Of a DNA stretch of 64,000 nucleotides, positions 27,000 through 35,268 are shown piece by piece. The notes below the pieces were generated by a model, which was not told the origin of the DNA, did no database searches, and saw only the letters and a list, made by a program, of their open reading frames with translations. Position 1 is the first letter of the stretch; the number at the start of each line of letters is the position of its first letter. This DNA is from Clostridiales bacterium (GTDB lineage: Bacteria; Bacillota; Clostridia; Lachnospirales; Lachnospiraceae), in assembly GCA_012839295.1 (NCBI GenBank), contig DUNO01000013.1, positions 209,410-273,409 of the forward strand, given 5' to 3'. The position numbers were made by a program, and so were the translations under genes.

Positions 27000-27911
27000 T
27001 TAAACAGACAAAGGCGGTTGTTTAGGGCACAGGCTTTTAACAATATCAATAAATTTGTTAACCAACTCCGTTGTGGCAGATTTTTTGTAGAGCATGACAA
27101 TGTTACCGTTGGCTGAGAAGTTAACAAGGTTAATGTAGGAGATATTGTGGAATCCGCTTTTTGCTTTGGTAAGGGACGTTGGTACAATGCCATAGCCCAA
27201 GCCTAAGGAGGCTTCCAGCATGACGGAATCGGTTGTATTTACATAATTTATATTGATTTTCTTGCTGCCGGCAAAGGTCTGCAGCTCATGGAGGATTAGC
27301 TTCATAAAGGGCGGTTCGATATAGGAGGGAAGGATCAGGGGTAATTTTCGGACGATTTCAGGAATGGTTTCTACGGTAGGATTCTTATAAAGCTCGGAGG
27401 ATACAGCTAATGAGAAGTCGTCATTGCCAATAGAAATACTCTCCAGCTCCTCATAACCCGAAGCAGCAAAATCATAGGTGAAGCCGATATTGTAGATATC
27501 GTACTGAATCGCGCAGGGAATTTCATTAAACTCATACAGCTCGACAGTTAATTTAATGAAAGGATATTTTTCCCTGAATATAGTTAGGGCATCGGACAGT
27601 ACCGGGCATAGCTTTCCCGGAGCTGTGATGCGGAGAATACCGGAATTACCTTTGTCAGCCAGCTGGACATTTTTAATTACGGTTTCCATATGCTTAATGA
27701 AAAGGTCACATTCACTTTCAAATACCTTTCCGGCCTCAGTTAATTCAATCTGTTTATTATTGCGGATGAACAGCTTAACATCCAGCTCCTCCTCCAGTGC
27801 CATGATATAGCGGCTGAGGGTGGACTGGCTGATATAGAAATGCTTGGCGGCCCTGGTTATGTTCTTATATTTGGCTATATATTGGAAATATTGTAATGTT
27901 TCTAGATTCAT
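27000..27911 (-). CDS. LysR family transcriptional regulator
   Basis: A 303-residue LysR-type regulator. The N-terminal winged helix is clear (LQYFQYIAKYKNITRAAKHF, then SQSTLSRYI), followed by the periplasmic-binding-like effector domain. GGGAGG stands nine bases before the ATG at 27911; an upstream in-frame ATG at 27944 lacks a site. It is divergent from the thiolase gene and sits in the middle of the catabolic cluster, so it is the prime candidate regulator. An ATAC-N7-GTAT LysR box overlaps the -10 box of the thiolase promoter. The inducer is probably a pathway intermediate. Confidence 0.92.
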   Translation of the reverse strand: MNLETLQYFQYIAKYKNITRAAKHFYISQSTLSRYIMALEEELDVKLFIRNNKQIELTEAGKVFESECDLFIKHMETVIKNVQLADKGNSGILRITAPGKLCPVLSDALTIFREKYPFIKLTVELYEFNEIPCAIQYDIYNIGFTYDFAASGYEELESISIGNDDFSLAVSSELYKNPTVETIPEIVRKLPLILPSYIEPPFMKLILHELQTFAGSKKININYVNTTDSVMLEASLGLGYGIVPTSLTKAKSGFHNISYINLVNFSANGNIVMLYKKSATTELVNKFIDIVKSLCPKQPPLSV

Positions 27912-27955
27912 TAAGTTTATCCTCCCAAATTCATAGTCTCTCACTATAGTTTACA

Positions 27956-27970
27956 ATACATTGGAAGTAT
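27956..27970. promoter_or_regulatory. LysR-type operator box ATAC-N7-GTAT
   Basis: A 15-bp T-N11-A palindrome of the exact form bound by BenM/CatM-like regulators. It lies between the divergent LysR and thiolase genes and its right half overlaps a TATAAT at 27968-27973. No good -35 hexamer accompanies that box, as expected for an activated promoter. Confidence 0.6.
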
Positions 27971-28058
27971 AATCAATGAAGATTGGACAATTGTGAAAAC
28001 AAAATAATCCGCGTAAAAGTGTCATACATCATTAAGTTTAAAAGCGAGGAGTGCTAAC

Positions 28059-29213
28059 ATGGAAAAATGCATTATAGCGGCCTATGGCCGTTCTGCTATC
28101 GGCAAAGCAGGAAAAGGTTCCTTAGCCGCGGCAAACCCGGTTGACTTCGGGGCAGAGGTGCTTAAAGGGGTCGTAGCCAGAGTGCCGGAACTGGATCCAA
28201 ATGAGATTGACGATGTCATTGTGGGCTGCGCCATTCCGGAAGGAAAAATGGGATTAAATCCGGCGCGGAACCTTGTACTTCGGGCAGGGCTGCCGGATAC
28301 GGTGCCGGGGCAGACCGTCAACCGGTTCTGCGCATCAGGGATACAATCCGTAGCCATCGGAGCGTCCATGATCCTGAGCGGATTACAGACGGTGGTCATC
28401 GCAGGAGGTGTAGAATCCATGTCCTGTCCGGTTATTTCATCAGATCCACAGTATTTGGATGAATGGCTGCTAAACAATACGGATACCTATATGCCCATGG
28501 GAATCACGGCGGAAAATGTTGCAGAGAGGTTTCATATCAGCAGGAAAGCCATGGAGGAGATGGCTGTAGAAAGCCATGCAAAGGCTTCGAAAGCAGTAGA
28601 AAGCGGCCTCTTTGATCCTGAAATTATCCCGGTAACAGGCTATGGCCTGGAAGGCAATCCCGTAAAATTCGTCAGTGATGAATGCTACCGGAAGGGTACA
28701 AATGCGGAAACCCTGGCTACCTTAAAGCCCTGCTTTAAAGAGGATGGCCTGGTGACGGCAGCTACTTCCTCCCAAAGAAGTGATGGGGCGGCATTTGTCG
28801 TACTGATGTCAGAAAGTAAAGCAAGGGAGCTGGGAATTAAGCCCCTGGCAAGCTTTGTGTCCTTTGCTGTGGAAGGCTTGGATCCCGCGTTCATGGGTCT
28901 TGGACCGATTTATGCGGTTGAGGCGGTGCTGGAAAAAGCCGGATTGCAGCTGGAGGATATGGATGTTATTGAACTAAATGAAGCCTTTGCGTCACAGGCA
29001 ATTGCTACGATTGATAAGCTGGAGCTGGACAAAAGCAAGGTTAACCCCAGAGGTGGAGCCTTGGCACTCGGCCATCCCTTAGGAGCGACCGGAGCCATTC
29101 TTCTTGGAAAGGCAATGAATTATCTTCAGGCAAGCAATGGCAGATACGGACTCATCACAATGTGCATCGGCGGCGGTATGGGTGCGGCCTGCATTATAGA
29201 AATGGAAAATTAG
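28059..29213 (+). CDS. Thiolase (acetyl-CoA/acyl-CoA C-acyltransferase)
   Basis: A 384-residue thiolase with all three catalytic residues: Cys91 in NRFCASG, His339 in GHPLGATG and Cys369 in MCIGGGMG. It cleaves 3-oxoacyl-CoA, such as acetoacetyl-CoA, with CoA, or runs in reverse. Length and motifs are normal for the biosynthetic/degradative family. It starts the second half of the cluster, downstream of the LysR operator, with GAGGAG before the ATG. Next to a CoA transferase and BKACE, cleavage of acetoacetyl-CoA to two acetyl-CoA is the simplest role. Confidence 0.94.
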   Translation: MEKCIIAAYGRSAIGKAGKGSLAAANPVDFGAEVLKGVVARVPELDPNEIDDVIVGCAIPEGKMGLNPARNLVLRAGLPDTVPGQTVNRFCASGIQSVAIGASMILSGLQTVVIAGGVESMSCPVISSDPQYLDEWLLNNTDTYMPMGITAENVAERFHISRKAMEEMAVESHAKASKAVESGLFDPEIIPVTGYGLEGNPVKFVSDECYRKGTNAETLATLKPCFKEDGLVTAATSSQRSDGAAFVVLMSESKARELGIKPLASFVSFAVEGLDPAFMGLGPIYAVEAVLEKAGLQLEDMDVIELNEAFASQAIATIDKLELDKSKVNPRGGALALGHPLGATGAILLGKAMNYLQASNGRYGLITMCIGGGMGAACIIEMEN

Positions 29214-29224
29214 GGGGAATTGGC

Positions 29225-30445
29225 ATGGATTTCGAACAGAAGAGATGGAGGTATATGGTGACAGCCATGGTTCTGGCATTATGCTCCGGCATCGGATATG
29301 CCTGGAGTGTATTCCAGAAACCGTTGATGGAGAACTTTGACTGGACTCTTAAAACCATATCACTGACCTTTACATTACAAATTATGATATCCACCATTGC
29401 CCCGGTATTCTTAAGCAGGTTCCAGAAGAAGCTGGGCGTTAAAAATTATCTGAGGATCGGGATTGCCATATATATTTTGGGATTGCTGGCTACCATGTTC
29501 ACAAATTCCATCGGCTATCTTTATATTGTGTATGGAATTGTTGTAGGTATCGGTATTGCCATGCTCTATCCGACACTGATCGCCTATGCAACAAGCCTGT
29601 TTCCCGATAAGACGGGAATGGCCTCAGGCCTTTTGGCAAGCTCCTATGGCAGCGGGGCAATCCTATGGGCACCCCTGGCGACCTTCTTTATGGAGAAGCA
29701 CAGCGTGCTTTCCGTATATGGATTGTTGGCAGCAATCTTTGCAGTTGTTATGATTCCTACCTCTTTTCTGATTAAGAATGTACCCGCAGATTTTGGGTCA
29801 GGACCGAATAAAGGAAAGGCTGCAAATCATAATATAAGCTCCGTTAAGGACTATTCCTGGCAGGAGATGCTAAGGACCGGGACGTACTATCTATTGCTCC
29901 TTGCCTTAACGCTGGGCGCTACAGCCGGCCTGATGATCGCAGGCCATGCCTCTGGAATGCTGCAGGAGATATTGTCCTATACACCGGAGCAGGCAGCGGT
30001 CCTGGTAGGACTCTTCTCTGTCTTCAACGCGCTGGGACGGCTTTTATTTGGCTTCCTTTCCGACCGGATGGGAAGATATAACGTCATGCTGTTACTGTTT
30101 ACTGTGATTGGAGGCTCCATGATCCTCCTGTCAAAAACAAATGGCAGTGTATTTATTGTGGCCTTGCTGGCAATCAGCTCCTGTTATGGTGGCTTTACCT
30201 CCATGTTTTCACCGGTGTGTGCTGATAATTTTGGAATGAAGAATTTAGCTGTTAATTATGCCTTCTTATATATTGCATATGGACTGGCAGGCTTGGTTGG
30301 ACCGCAGCTCGCGGCCAGGACCAGAACCGCCAGCGGTGGATATGATATGGCCTTTCTGGCAGTGGCGGGCATGAGTGTGGTGGGATTTGCCCTTATTCTG
30401 GTACTTAAAATGAAGTCAAAAGCCGCTTCCCATAAAAGGTTATAA
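29225..30445 (+). CDS. OFA-type major facilitator transporter (first copy)
   Basis: A 406-residue MFS carrier with twelve predicted membrane helices. It resembles the oxalate/formate antiporter family that moves small carboxylates. The conserved loop between helices 2 and 3 appears as FQKKLGVKN and the central cytoplasmic loop as FGSGPNKGK. ATG 29225 has a GGGGG site; the open frame upstream overlaps the thiolase gene and is not used. It lies 11 bases behind the thiolase stop. It probably imports the acid substrate or exports a product of this pathway. A second OFA-type carrier follows at 35261. Confidence 0.88.
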   Translation: MDFEQKRWRYMVTAMVLALCSGIGYAWSVFQKPLMENFDWTLKTISLTFTLQIMISTIAPVFLSRFQKKLGVKNYLRIGIAIYILGLLATMFTNSIGYLYIVYGIVVGIGIAMLYPTLIAYATSLFPDKTGMASGLLASSYGSGAILWAPLATFFMEKHSVLSVYGLLAAIFAVVMIPTSFLIKNVPADFGSGPNKGKAANHNISSVKDYSWQEMLRTGTYYLLLLALTLGATAGLMIAGHASGMLQEILSYTPEQAAVLVGLFSVFNALGRLLFGFLSDRMGRYNVMLLLFTVIGGSMILLSKTNGSVFIVALLAISSCYGGFTSMFSPVCADNFGMKNLAVNYAFLYIAYGLAGLVGPQLAARTRTASGGYDMAFLAVAGMSVVGFALILVLKMKSKAASHKRL

Positions 30446-30596
30446 AATAATGTAAGAATAAACCTGATTTAACACATTGATTTAATCATGATAAAATGCT
30501 AGCATTTGGTATCACGTGCAAATAAGCTGCACCAGGTGACGTTAGGAGTGAAGGTTGGAAGAAATAACATCAGTGAACGAAGGGAGGACCGGGTCC

Positions 30597-30629
30597 ATGC
30601 CAACACTTTCACGGCGATTTGCACGGTAA
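30597..30629 (+). CDS. Possible 10-residue leader peptide
   Basis: An ATG nine bases after a strong GGGAGG opens a 10-codon frame, rich in Arg, that stops five bases before the ATG of the large reductase. The reductase itself has only a weak, badly spaced site, so translational coupling by re-initiation is plausible. It could equally be chance. Confidence 0.3.
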   Translation: MPTLSRRFAR

Positions 30630-30634
30630 GGTGC

Positions 30635-32731
30635 ATGGACATAATTATGAGTAAAGTAAGGTTAGAAATCGATGGTTATAAGATTGAAGCAGATGAGGGC
30701 AAGAATTTATTACGGGCAGCGCTTGACGCCGGAATTTACATACCCCATCTATGCTATCATCCCGATTTGACGCCGCTGGGCAATTGTAAGCTATGTGGCG
30801 TTGAGCTTCAAGGGGAGCCAAATATTGTGCAATCTTGTGAAACAATTGTCAAAGAAGGCATGGTGGTCAATACAAAATCCGAGGCCGCGAACAAGCTTCG
30901 GATGACAGCACTGGAGCTCATGCTGGCAAGCCATCCCAAGGACTGTACCTCCTGTGATAAATATCTGAACTGCGAGCTCCAGGCTTTGATGCAGTACATG
31001 GGGGTAGCCCATTCCAGATTGCGGGAGGTCGAGAAAGAGAATACCAAAATTGCCGTATCGGACCGGTTAATCAAAAAAGAAATGTACCGCTGCATCCAGT
31101 GCGGCAGATGTGTCAGGGTATGCGAAGAGGTCAGGGGCGTCGGTGTGCTGAAGATCAATAAGAAGGACGGAGAAACCTATATCAGCACGAAGGACGATGT
31201 ACCTCTGATTGATACGGAATGCAGATTTTGCGGAGCCTGTGTCGAGGTCTGTCCGACAGGGGCAATCCAGGATGTGAAAGGAATTTTCCCTACGGAAGGA
31301 TCCCGCAATATGACCCTGGTTCCCTGCAAATATCACTGTCCGGCCCACACGGATATACCGCTCTATGTAAGGCTCGTGAAAGAGGGGAAATACAGCGATG
31401 CGGTAGCTGTTATCCGGGAAAAGCTGACCTTTCCCCATTCCCTCGGGCATATTTGCTCCCATGTCTGTGAATCGGGATGTAAGCGCACTTATATCAACGA
31501 GCCTATTGCAATCAGGGAAATCAAGAAATTTGCCGTAGAGAATGATAAAGACCAGACCTGGCGGCAGGGTGTTCTTCGGGGTGAAGCAAAGGGGAAAAAG
31601 GTTGCCATTGTCGGAGGCGGTGCGGCAGGCATGACAGCGGCCTATTACCTGGCAAAAAAGGGATATGGGGTGGAAGTATACGAGCGCCAGCCGGTACCCG
31701 GCGGCATGCTTTCCTTCGGGATTCCAAAGTACAGGCTGCCGCAGCAGATTGTAGATGAGGAAATCGAAATCCTAAAGGAAGAGGGCATCAAGGTCCATGC
31801 AAATTCCAATATCCAATCCCTGGAGGAATTAAAGGATAAAGGCTATGATGCTGTCCTGCTGACAGTCGGAGCAGGAAAGGGTAAACGCCCCCCGGCCTTT
31901 GACAAGGGCTGGAGCAATGCCATGGATGCAGTGGATTTTTGCAGAAAAGCCATTGAAGGAACATTGCCGGAGCTGGGAAAGACGGTGACGGTTTACGGCG
32001 GCGGAAATGTTGGGTTTGACTGTGCCAGGACAGCGAAGAAGCTTGGAATTAAACAGGTTTTTATCGTCTGCATGGAAGCAAGGGAGCAGATGCTGGCAGA
32101 CCAGGAGGAGATAAGCTGTGGTCTGGAAGAGGGCATTGAAATTCTAAACAGCAGATCAATTGTTAAAATTGAAGAAGAGGGCAATGCCATATCAGCCCTG
32201 TCCCTGATTGGAATCAAGAGCTTTAAATTCACAAAGGACGGCCTGGAGCTGGAACCTGTGGAGGGCTCAGAGGAGATCCTAAAGACAGATACCCTGGTCT
32301 TTGCAACAGGGCAGCAACCGGATTTAAAGGCATCCTTTGGCATTGAGCTGGTCAGAAACAGCTTTGCAAAGGTGGATCAGAGCCTGCAGACCAGTGAAAA
32401 GGGGGTATTTGCAGCCGGTGATGTCGTCTATGGAACAAAGTCAGTGGTAGAAGCCATCGCCTCCGGAAGGCAGGCAGCAATCAATATCGATAAATACCTG
32501 GGCGGTGACGGCAATATTGAAGAAACGCTGTATGAGCGCAGGAAGCCTGAGGCAAACATCGGAACCGTAGAGCTTTTCTCGGAGCTTGAGAGAATTGACC
32601 GGTTTAAGGACGCCGGTGATGCAACAGCCGAATCCCTCCGGTGCCTGCAATGTGACCTCCGCACGGAGCTCCAGAAGGTGAAATACTGGGTGGATCCCCA
32701 CTTTAAGACGGTGAAGGGGGTGTCGGAATGA
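30635..32731 (+). CDS. Fe-S/FAD NAD(P)H oxidoreductase (GltD-like with ferredoxin domains)
   Basis: A 698-residue multidomain electron carrier. The order is an N-terminal [2Fe-2S] domain (CYHPDLTPLGNCKLCG), a CTSCDKYLNC cluster site, two [4Fe-4S] motifs (CIQCGRCVRVC and CRFCGACVEVCP), and a GltD-type module with an FAD motif VAIVGGGAAG and an NAD(P) motif VTVYGGGNVG. Such proteins pass electrons from NAD(P)H to a partner or bifurcate them. The start is uncertain: ATG 30635 or 30647. The next gene overlaps by four bases (ATGA), so the two products probably form one complex. Together with the flavoprotein at 33569 it likely drives a reduction in the pathway. Confidence 0.85.
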   Translation: MDIIMSKVRLEIDGYKIEADEGKNLLRAALDAGIYIPHLCYHPDLTPLGNCKLCGVELQGEPNIVQSCETIVKEGMVVNTKSEAANKLRMTALELMLASHPKDCTSCDKYLNCELQALMQYMGVAHSRLREVEKENTKIAVSDRLIKKEMYRCIQCGRCVRVCEEVRGVGVLKINKKDGETYISTKDDVPLIDTECRFCGACVEVCPTGAIQDVKGIFPTEGSRNMTLVPCKYHCPAHTDIPLYVRLVKEGKYSDAVAVIREKLTFPHSLGHICSHVCESGCKRTYINEPIAIREIKKFAVENDKDQTWRQGVLRGEAKGKKVAIVGGGAAGMTAAYYLAKKGYGVEVYERQPVPGGMLSFGIPKYRLPQQIVDEEIEILKEEGIKVHANSNIQSLEELKDKGYDAVLLTVGAGKGKRPPAFDKGWSNAMDAVDFCRKAIEGTLPELGKTVTVYGGGNVGFDCARTAKKLGIKQVFIVCMEAREQMLADQEEISCGLEEGIEILNSRSIVKIEEEGNAISALSLIGIKSFKFTKDGLELEPVEGSEEILKTDTLVFATGQQPDLKASFGIELVRNSFAKVDQSLQTSEKGVFAAGDVVYGTKSVVEAIASGRQAAINIDKYLGGDGNIEETLYERRKPEANIGTVELFSELERIDRFKDAGDATAESLRCLQCDLRTELQKVKYWVDPHFKTVKGVSE

Positions 32732-33384
32732 TCTGTGACAAAGACAGCAAGATTTTTACAAAATGGGAGGAAGCCGGCAAGGAAGCCTGTGTGGTGGATT
32801 ATTGCATGAATCTCATGGGCACGGCAAAAAATGAATCCTGCGGTAAATGTGTCCTGTGCCGGGAAGGAACCTGGCAGGTATATCAGATCATGAGGGATAT
32901 TACAGAGGGAAAGGCAGAAAGTGAAGACTTTGAATTGCTTGCGGATTTGCTGGGACAGATACAGAATTACGCCAGCTGTGAAATGTCAAGGAATGCTGCA
33001 GCTGTCTGCATGGAGCTCCTGAAAAGTCATGAAGAAGAGTGGGATATGCATATCCGCCGGAAACGGTGTACCAATCTGGTATGCAAAGGAACCTATACGC
33101 TCTACGTGGATCCTGATATTTGTGATGGCTGCGGCCAGTGTCTAAAGAGCTGCCCCCAGGAAGCCATCGACGGCGGAGACGGACTGATTCATGTCATCAG
33201 GACTGACCAGTGCAATAAATCTATGGTTTGTGTATCAGTCTGTCCAAAGGCAGCGATCAAAAAGGCAGGGGCAGTGAAGCCGAAGATTCCGGGTGAGCCC
33301 GTTCCTGTGGGCAGCTTTGGGGCTTCTGAAGGTTCTGGGGAAGGAGGGGGAAGAAGGCGGCGCAGACGTGGAGATGTGGAATAA
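32728..33384 (+). CDS. NuoF C-terminal-like iron-sulfur subunit
   Basis: A 218-residue protein. Residues 20-110 correspond to the [4Fe-4S] end of NuoF/HydB (ESCGKCVLCREGTWQ and a later Cys), but the FMN and NADH domains of NuoF are missing. Residues 125-185 hold a ferredoxin with CDGCGQCLKSCP and a second Cys set. The tail is unusual: Gly/Ser-rich with six consecutive arginines. It overlaps the preceding oxidoreductase by four bases. It probably extends that protein's electron path rather than acting alone. I know of no named complex with exactly this pair, so the function is inferred. Confidence 0.8.
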   Translation: MICDKDSKIFTKWEEAGKEACVVDYCMNLMGTAKNESCGKCVLCREGTWQVYQIMRDITEGKAESEDFELLADLLGQIQNYASCEMSRNAAAVCMELLKSHEEEWDMHIRRKRCTNLVCKGTYTLYVDPDICDGCGQCLKSCPQEAIDGGDGLIHVIRTDQCNKSMVCVSVCPKAAIKKAGAVKPKIPGEPVPVGSFGASEGSGEGGGRRRRRRGDVE

Positions 33385-33421
33385 CGAAGGATTTTATTAA
33401 CAAGATCATAACCGGTTTACG

Positions 33422-33482
33422 GTTAGTGTGAAATGAAGATCATTTCACATCCGACATTGAGTGACCTAATGGTCAAATGATC
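33422..33482 (+). repeat. 61-nt palindromic element, copy 1
   Basis: Begins GTTAGTGTGAAATGAAGATC. It contains a large hairpin (TGTGAAATGA...TCATTTCACA) and a small one (TGACC...GGTCA). It abuts copy 2 exactly. The first 28 bases are identical in both copies. Confidence 0.8.
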
Positions 33483-33543
33483 GTTAGTGTGAAATGAAGA
33501 TCATTTCACACCCGACACCTGATGGCCTGATGGCCAAATGTTC
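33483..33543 (+). repeat. 61-nt palindromic element, copy 2
   Basis: The large hairpin at 33487-33511 has perfect 11-bp arms around AGA. The small hairpin is TGGCC...GGCCA. A partial third unit follows from 33544 and supplies the ribosome site of the flavoprotein gene, so the array forms that gene's leader. Confidence 0.8.
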
Positions 33544-33568
33544 GTTAATATGAAAGGAGAAAGTATTC

Positions 33569-35086
33569 ATGGGCACTATGTTAGAAGCGGATGTTATTGT
33601 TATTGGAGGAGGAGCATCGGGAATAACGGCAGCTGTTGCTGCAGCAGAAAAAGATGCCAGTGTCATTGTGCTGGAGAAAGGAAGCACCACCGGCGGAGCT
33701 GCCAACATGGGGATGGGCATCTTCGCAGTTGAGTCGAAATACCAGAAGGCACAGCTGATTGACTTCACAAAGGAAGACGCCTTTAATCTTCTGATGAACT
33801 ACACCCACTGGAGGGTGGATGCCAGGCTGGTAAGAAAGTATATGGAACAGTCCGGCAATACCATTGACTGGCTGGAAACAATGGGGATTGAATTCCTTGG
33901 AGCCTATAAGTATTTTGAGAAATCAACACAGACCTGGCATGTGGTTAAAACAAGGGGGAGCAATGCTCCGGCGGAAAGAGCGGCCTCCAACATGTTCAGG
34001 GCCCTTACGGAACGGGCGGAAGAGCTGGGAGTACAAATAAAGTACAATACCAAGGCAACCAGGATTCTTTTAAAAGACGGTTATGTTGCCGGAGTTGAAC
34101 TGACCGGTGCGGATGGTGAAACCGTTACGGCAGAGTGTAATGCTGTAATTGTTGCAACCGGAGGCTTTGGAGATAATCCCAAGATGATCCATGACATCCT
34201 GGGATATGAATGGGGCAAGGACCTGCACTCCTTTAGAATCCCCGGGGTTCAAGGGGAAGGCCTTAGGATGCTTTGGGAGGCGGGAGCAGGTAAAACAGAG
34301 CCGACAATGGAGCTTACCTATACAACACCGGGAGTAACGGATATTTTTAAAACCCTCAGTGAGACTATGCGCCAGCCAAACCTTATGGTGAACCTGGACG
34401 GCTACCGCTTCTACAATGAAGAAATTATGAACAATACAGTATTCACCGGCAATGCCATCTCATTGCAACGGGAAAGGATGGCCTTTACCATTATTGATGA
34501 CAGCATCCTGGATACCTACCGTAAAAATGGCCTGGATTATGTGACCGTCCACCATAATATCAAGACCGTAGATAAATGGGATAAGGAAATTGAAAGCTAT
34601 CTTAGCGGTGGCCAATCAGAAACGGCAGGGCTTGCAGAGCTTCATGATGAAAACCAGAAGCACCAGCAGAATGTGTACGTAGCCGATACTTTGGAAGAAC
34701 TGGCAACGCTGACCGGGATCAACCTGGAAAATCTCAAGGAGACCATTGAGGAATATAACAGGTCGTGCACGGAGTCAGACCAGATGTTCTTTAAAAAGCA
34801 AAAGTACATGAAGCCTTTCAAGGGCGGCAAGTATTATGTGGCAAGGCACTATCCGGCAGGCTATGGCAGCCTGGGCGGTGTAAAGACCAATGATAAGCTG
34901 GAGGTCCTCGATCCTTCCGGCATCAAAATCCCGGGGCTTTATGCCAGCGGTACGGATGCCTGCAATATCTATGGTGACAGCTATTGCTTCTTCCTGCCCG
35001 GAAATACCATGAGCTTTGCCGTTAACAGCGGAAGGATGGCTGGCTATAATGCGGTCGATTATATGGATTCTGATGAATTTAAGTAG
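33569..35086 (+). CDS. FAD-dependent reductase (fumarate reductase flavoprotein-like)
   Basis: A 505-residue flavoprotein of the FAD_binding_2 family (fumarate reductase, ketosteroid dehydrogenase, bile-acid reductase type). GGGASG at 13-18 binds FAD. The C-terminal HYPAGYGSLGGVKTN and GLYASGTDACN segments close the FAD site. It has no haem or FMN-binding domain and no Tat or Sec signal, so it is cytoplasmic and needs another electron donor. The Fe-S pair encoded upstream is the obvious candidate. It should reduce an activated C=C bond, such as an enone or a dearomatised ring. The leader is formed by the tandem 61-nt palindromes. Confidence 0.86.
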   Translation: MGTMLEADVIVIGGGASGITAAVAAAEKDASVIVLEKGSTTGGAANMGMGIFAVESKYQKAQLIDFTKEDAFNLLMNYTHWRVDARLVRKYMEQSGNTIDWLETMGIEFLGAYKYFEKSTQTWHVVKTRGSNAPAERAASNMFRALTERAEELGVQIKYNTKATRILLKDGYVAGVELTGADGETVTAECNAVIVATGGFGDNPKMIHDILGYEWGKDLHSFRIPGVQGEGLRMLWEAGAGKTEPTMELTYTTPGVTDIFKTLSETMRQPNLMVNLDGYRFYNEEIMNNTVFTGNAISLQRERMAFTIIDDSILDTYRKNGLDYVTVHHNIKTVDKWDKEIESYLSGGQSETAGLAELHDENQKHQQNVYVADTLEELATLTGINLENLKETIEEYNRSCTESDQMFFKKQKYMKPFKGGKYYVARHYPAGYGSLGGVKTNDKLEVLDPSGIKIPGLYASGTDACNIYGDSYCFFLPGNTMSFAVNSGRMAGYNAVDYMDSDEFK

Positions 35087-35178
35087 TTTACATGCAGGAG
35101 CCGGATATCAGAAGCTGGATTGATGCTCAGATAAAATCATACATAACAGATTAAATAATATATGGAAGAGGTAATTAA

Positions 35179-35268
35179 ATGTACATTACATCCAATCACC
35201 ATGGTTTTAATTCCTGTGACTGGTTAGTACCAAATAAAAAATATATTATGGGGGTTTACTATGTTTAA
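35179..35268 (+). CDS. Possible 29-residue upstream ORF
   Basis: An ATG with AGAGG seven bases upstream opens a 29-codon frame that overlaps the start of the next carrier gene by eight bases. Composition is not distinctive. It may tie translation of the carrier to a leader peptide, or be chance; the carrier has its own GGGGG site. Confidence 0.25.
   Translation: MYITSNHHGFNSCDWLVPNKKYIMGVYYV

Noticed and set aside
33422..33543. CRISPR array
   Set aside because: The two units are directly adjacent without spacers and are palindromic elements; no cas genes occur in the window.
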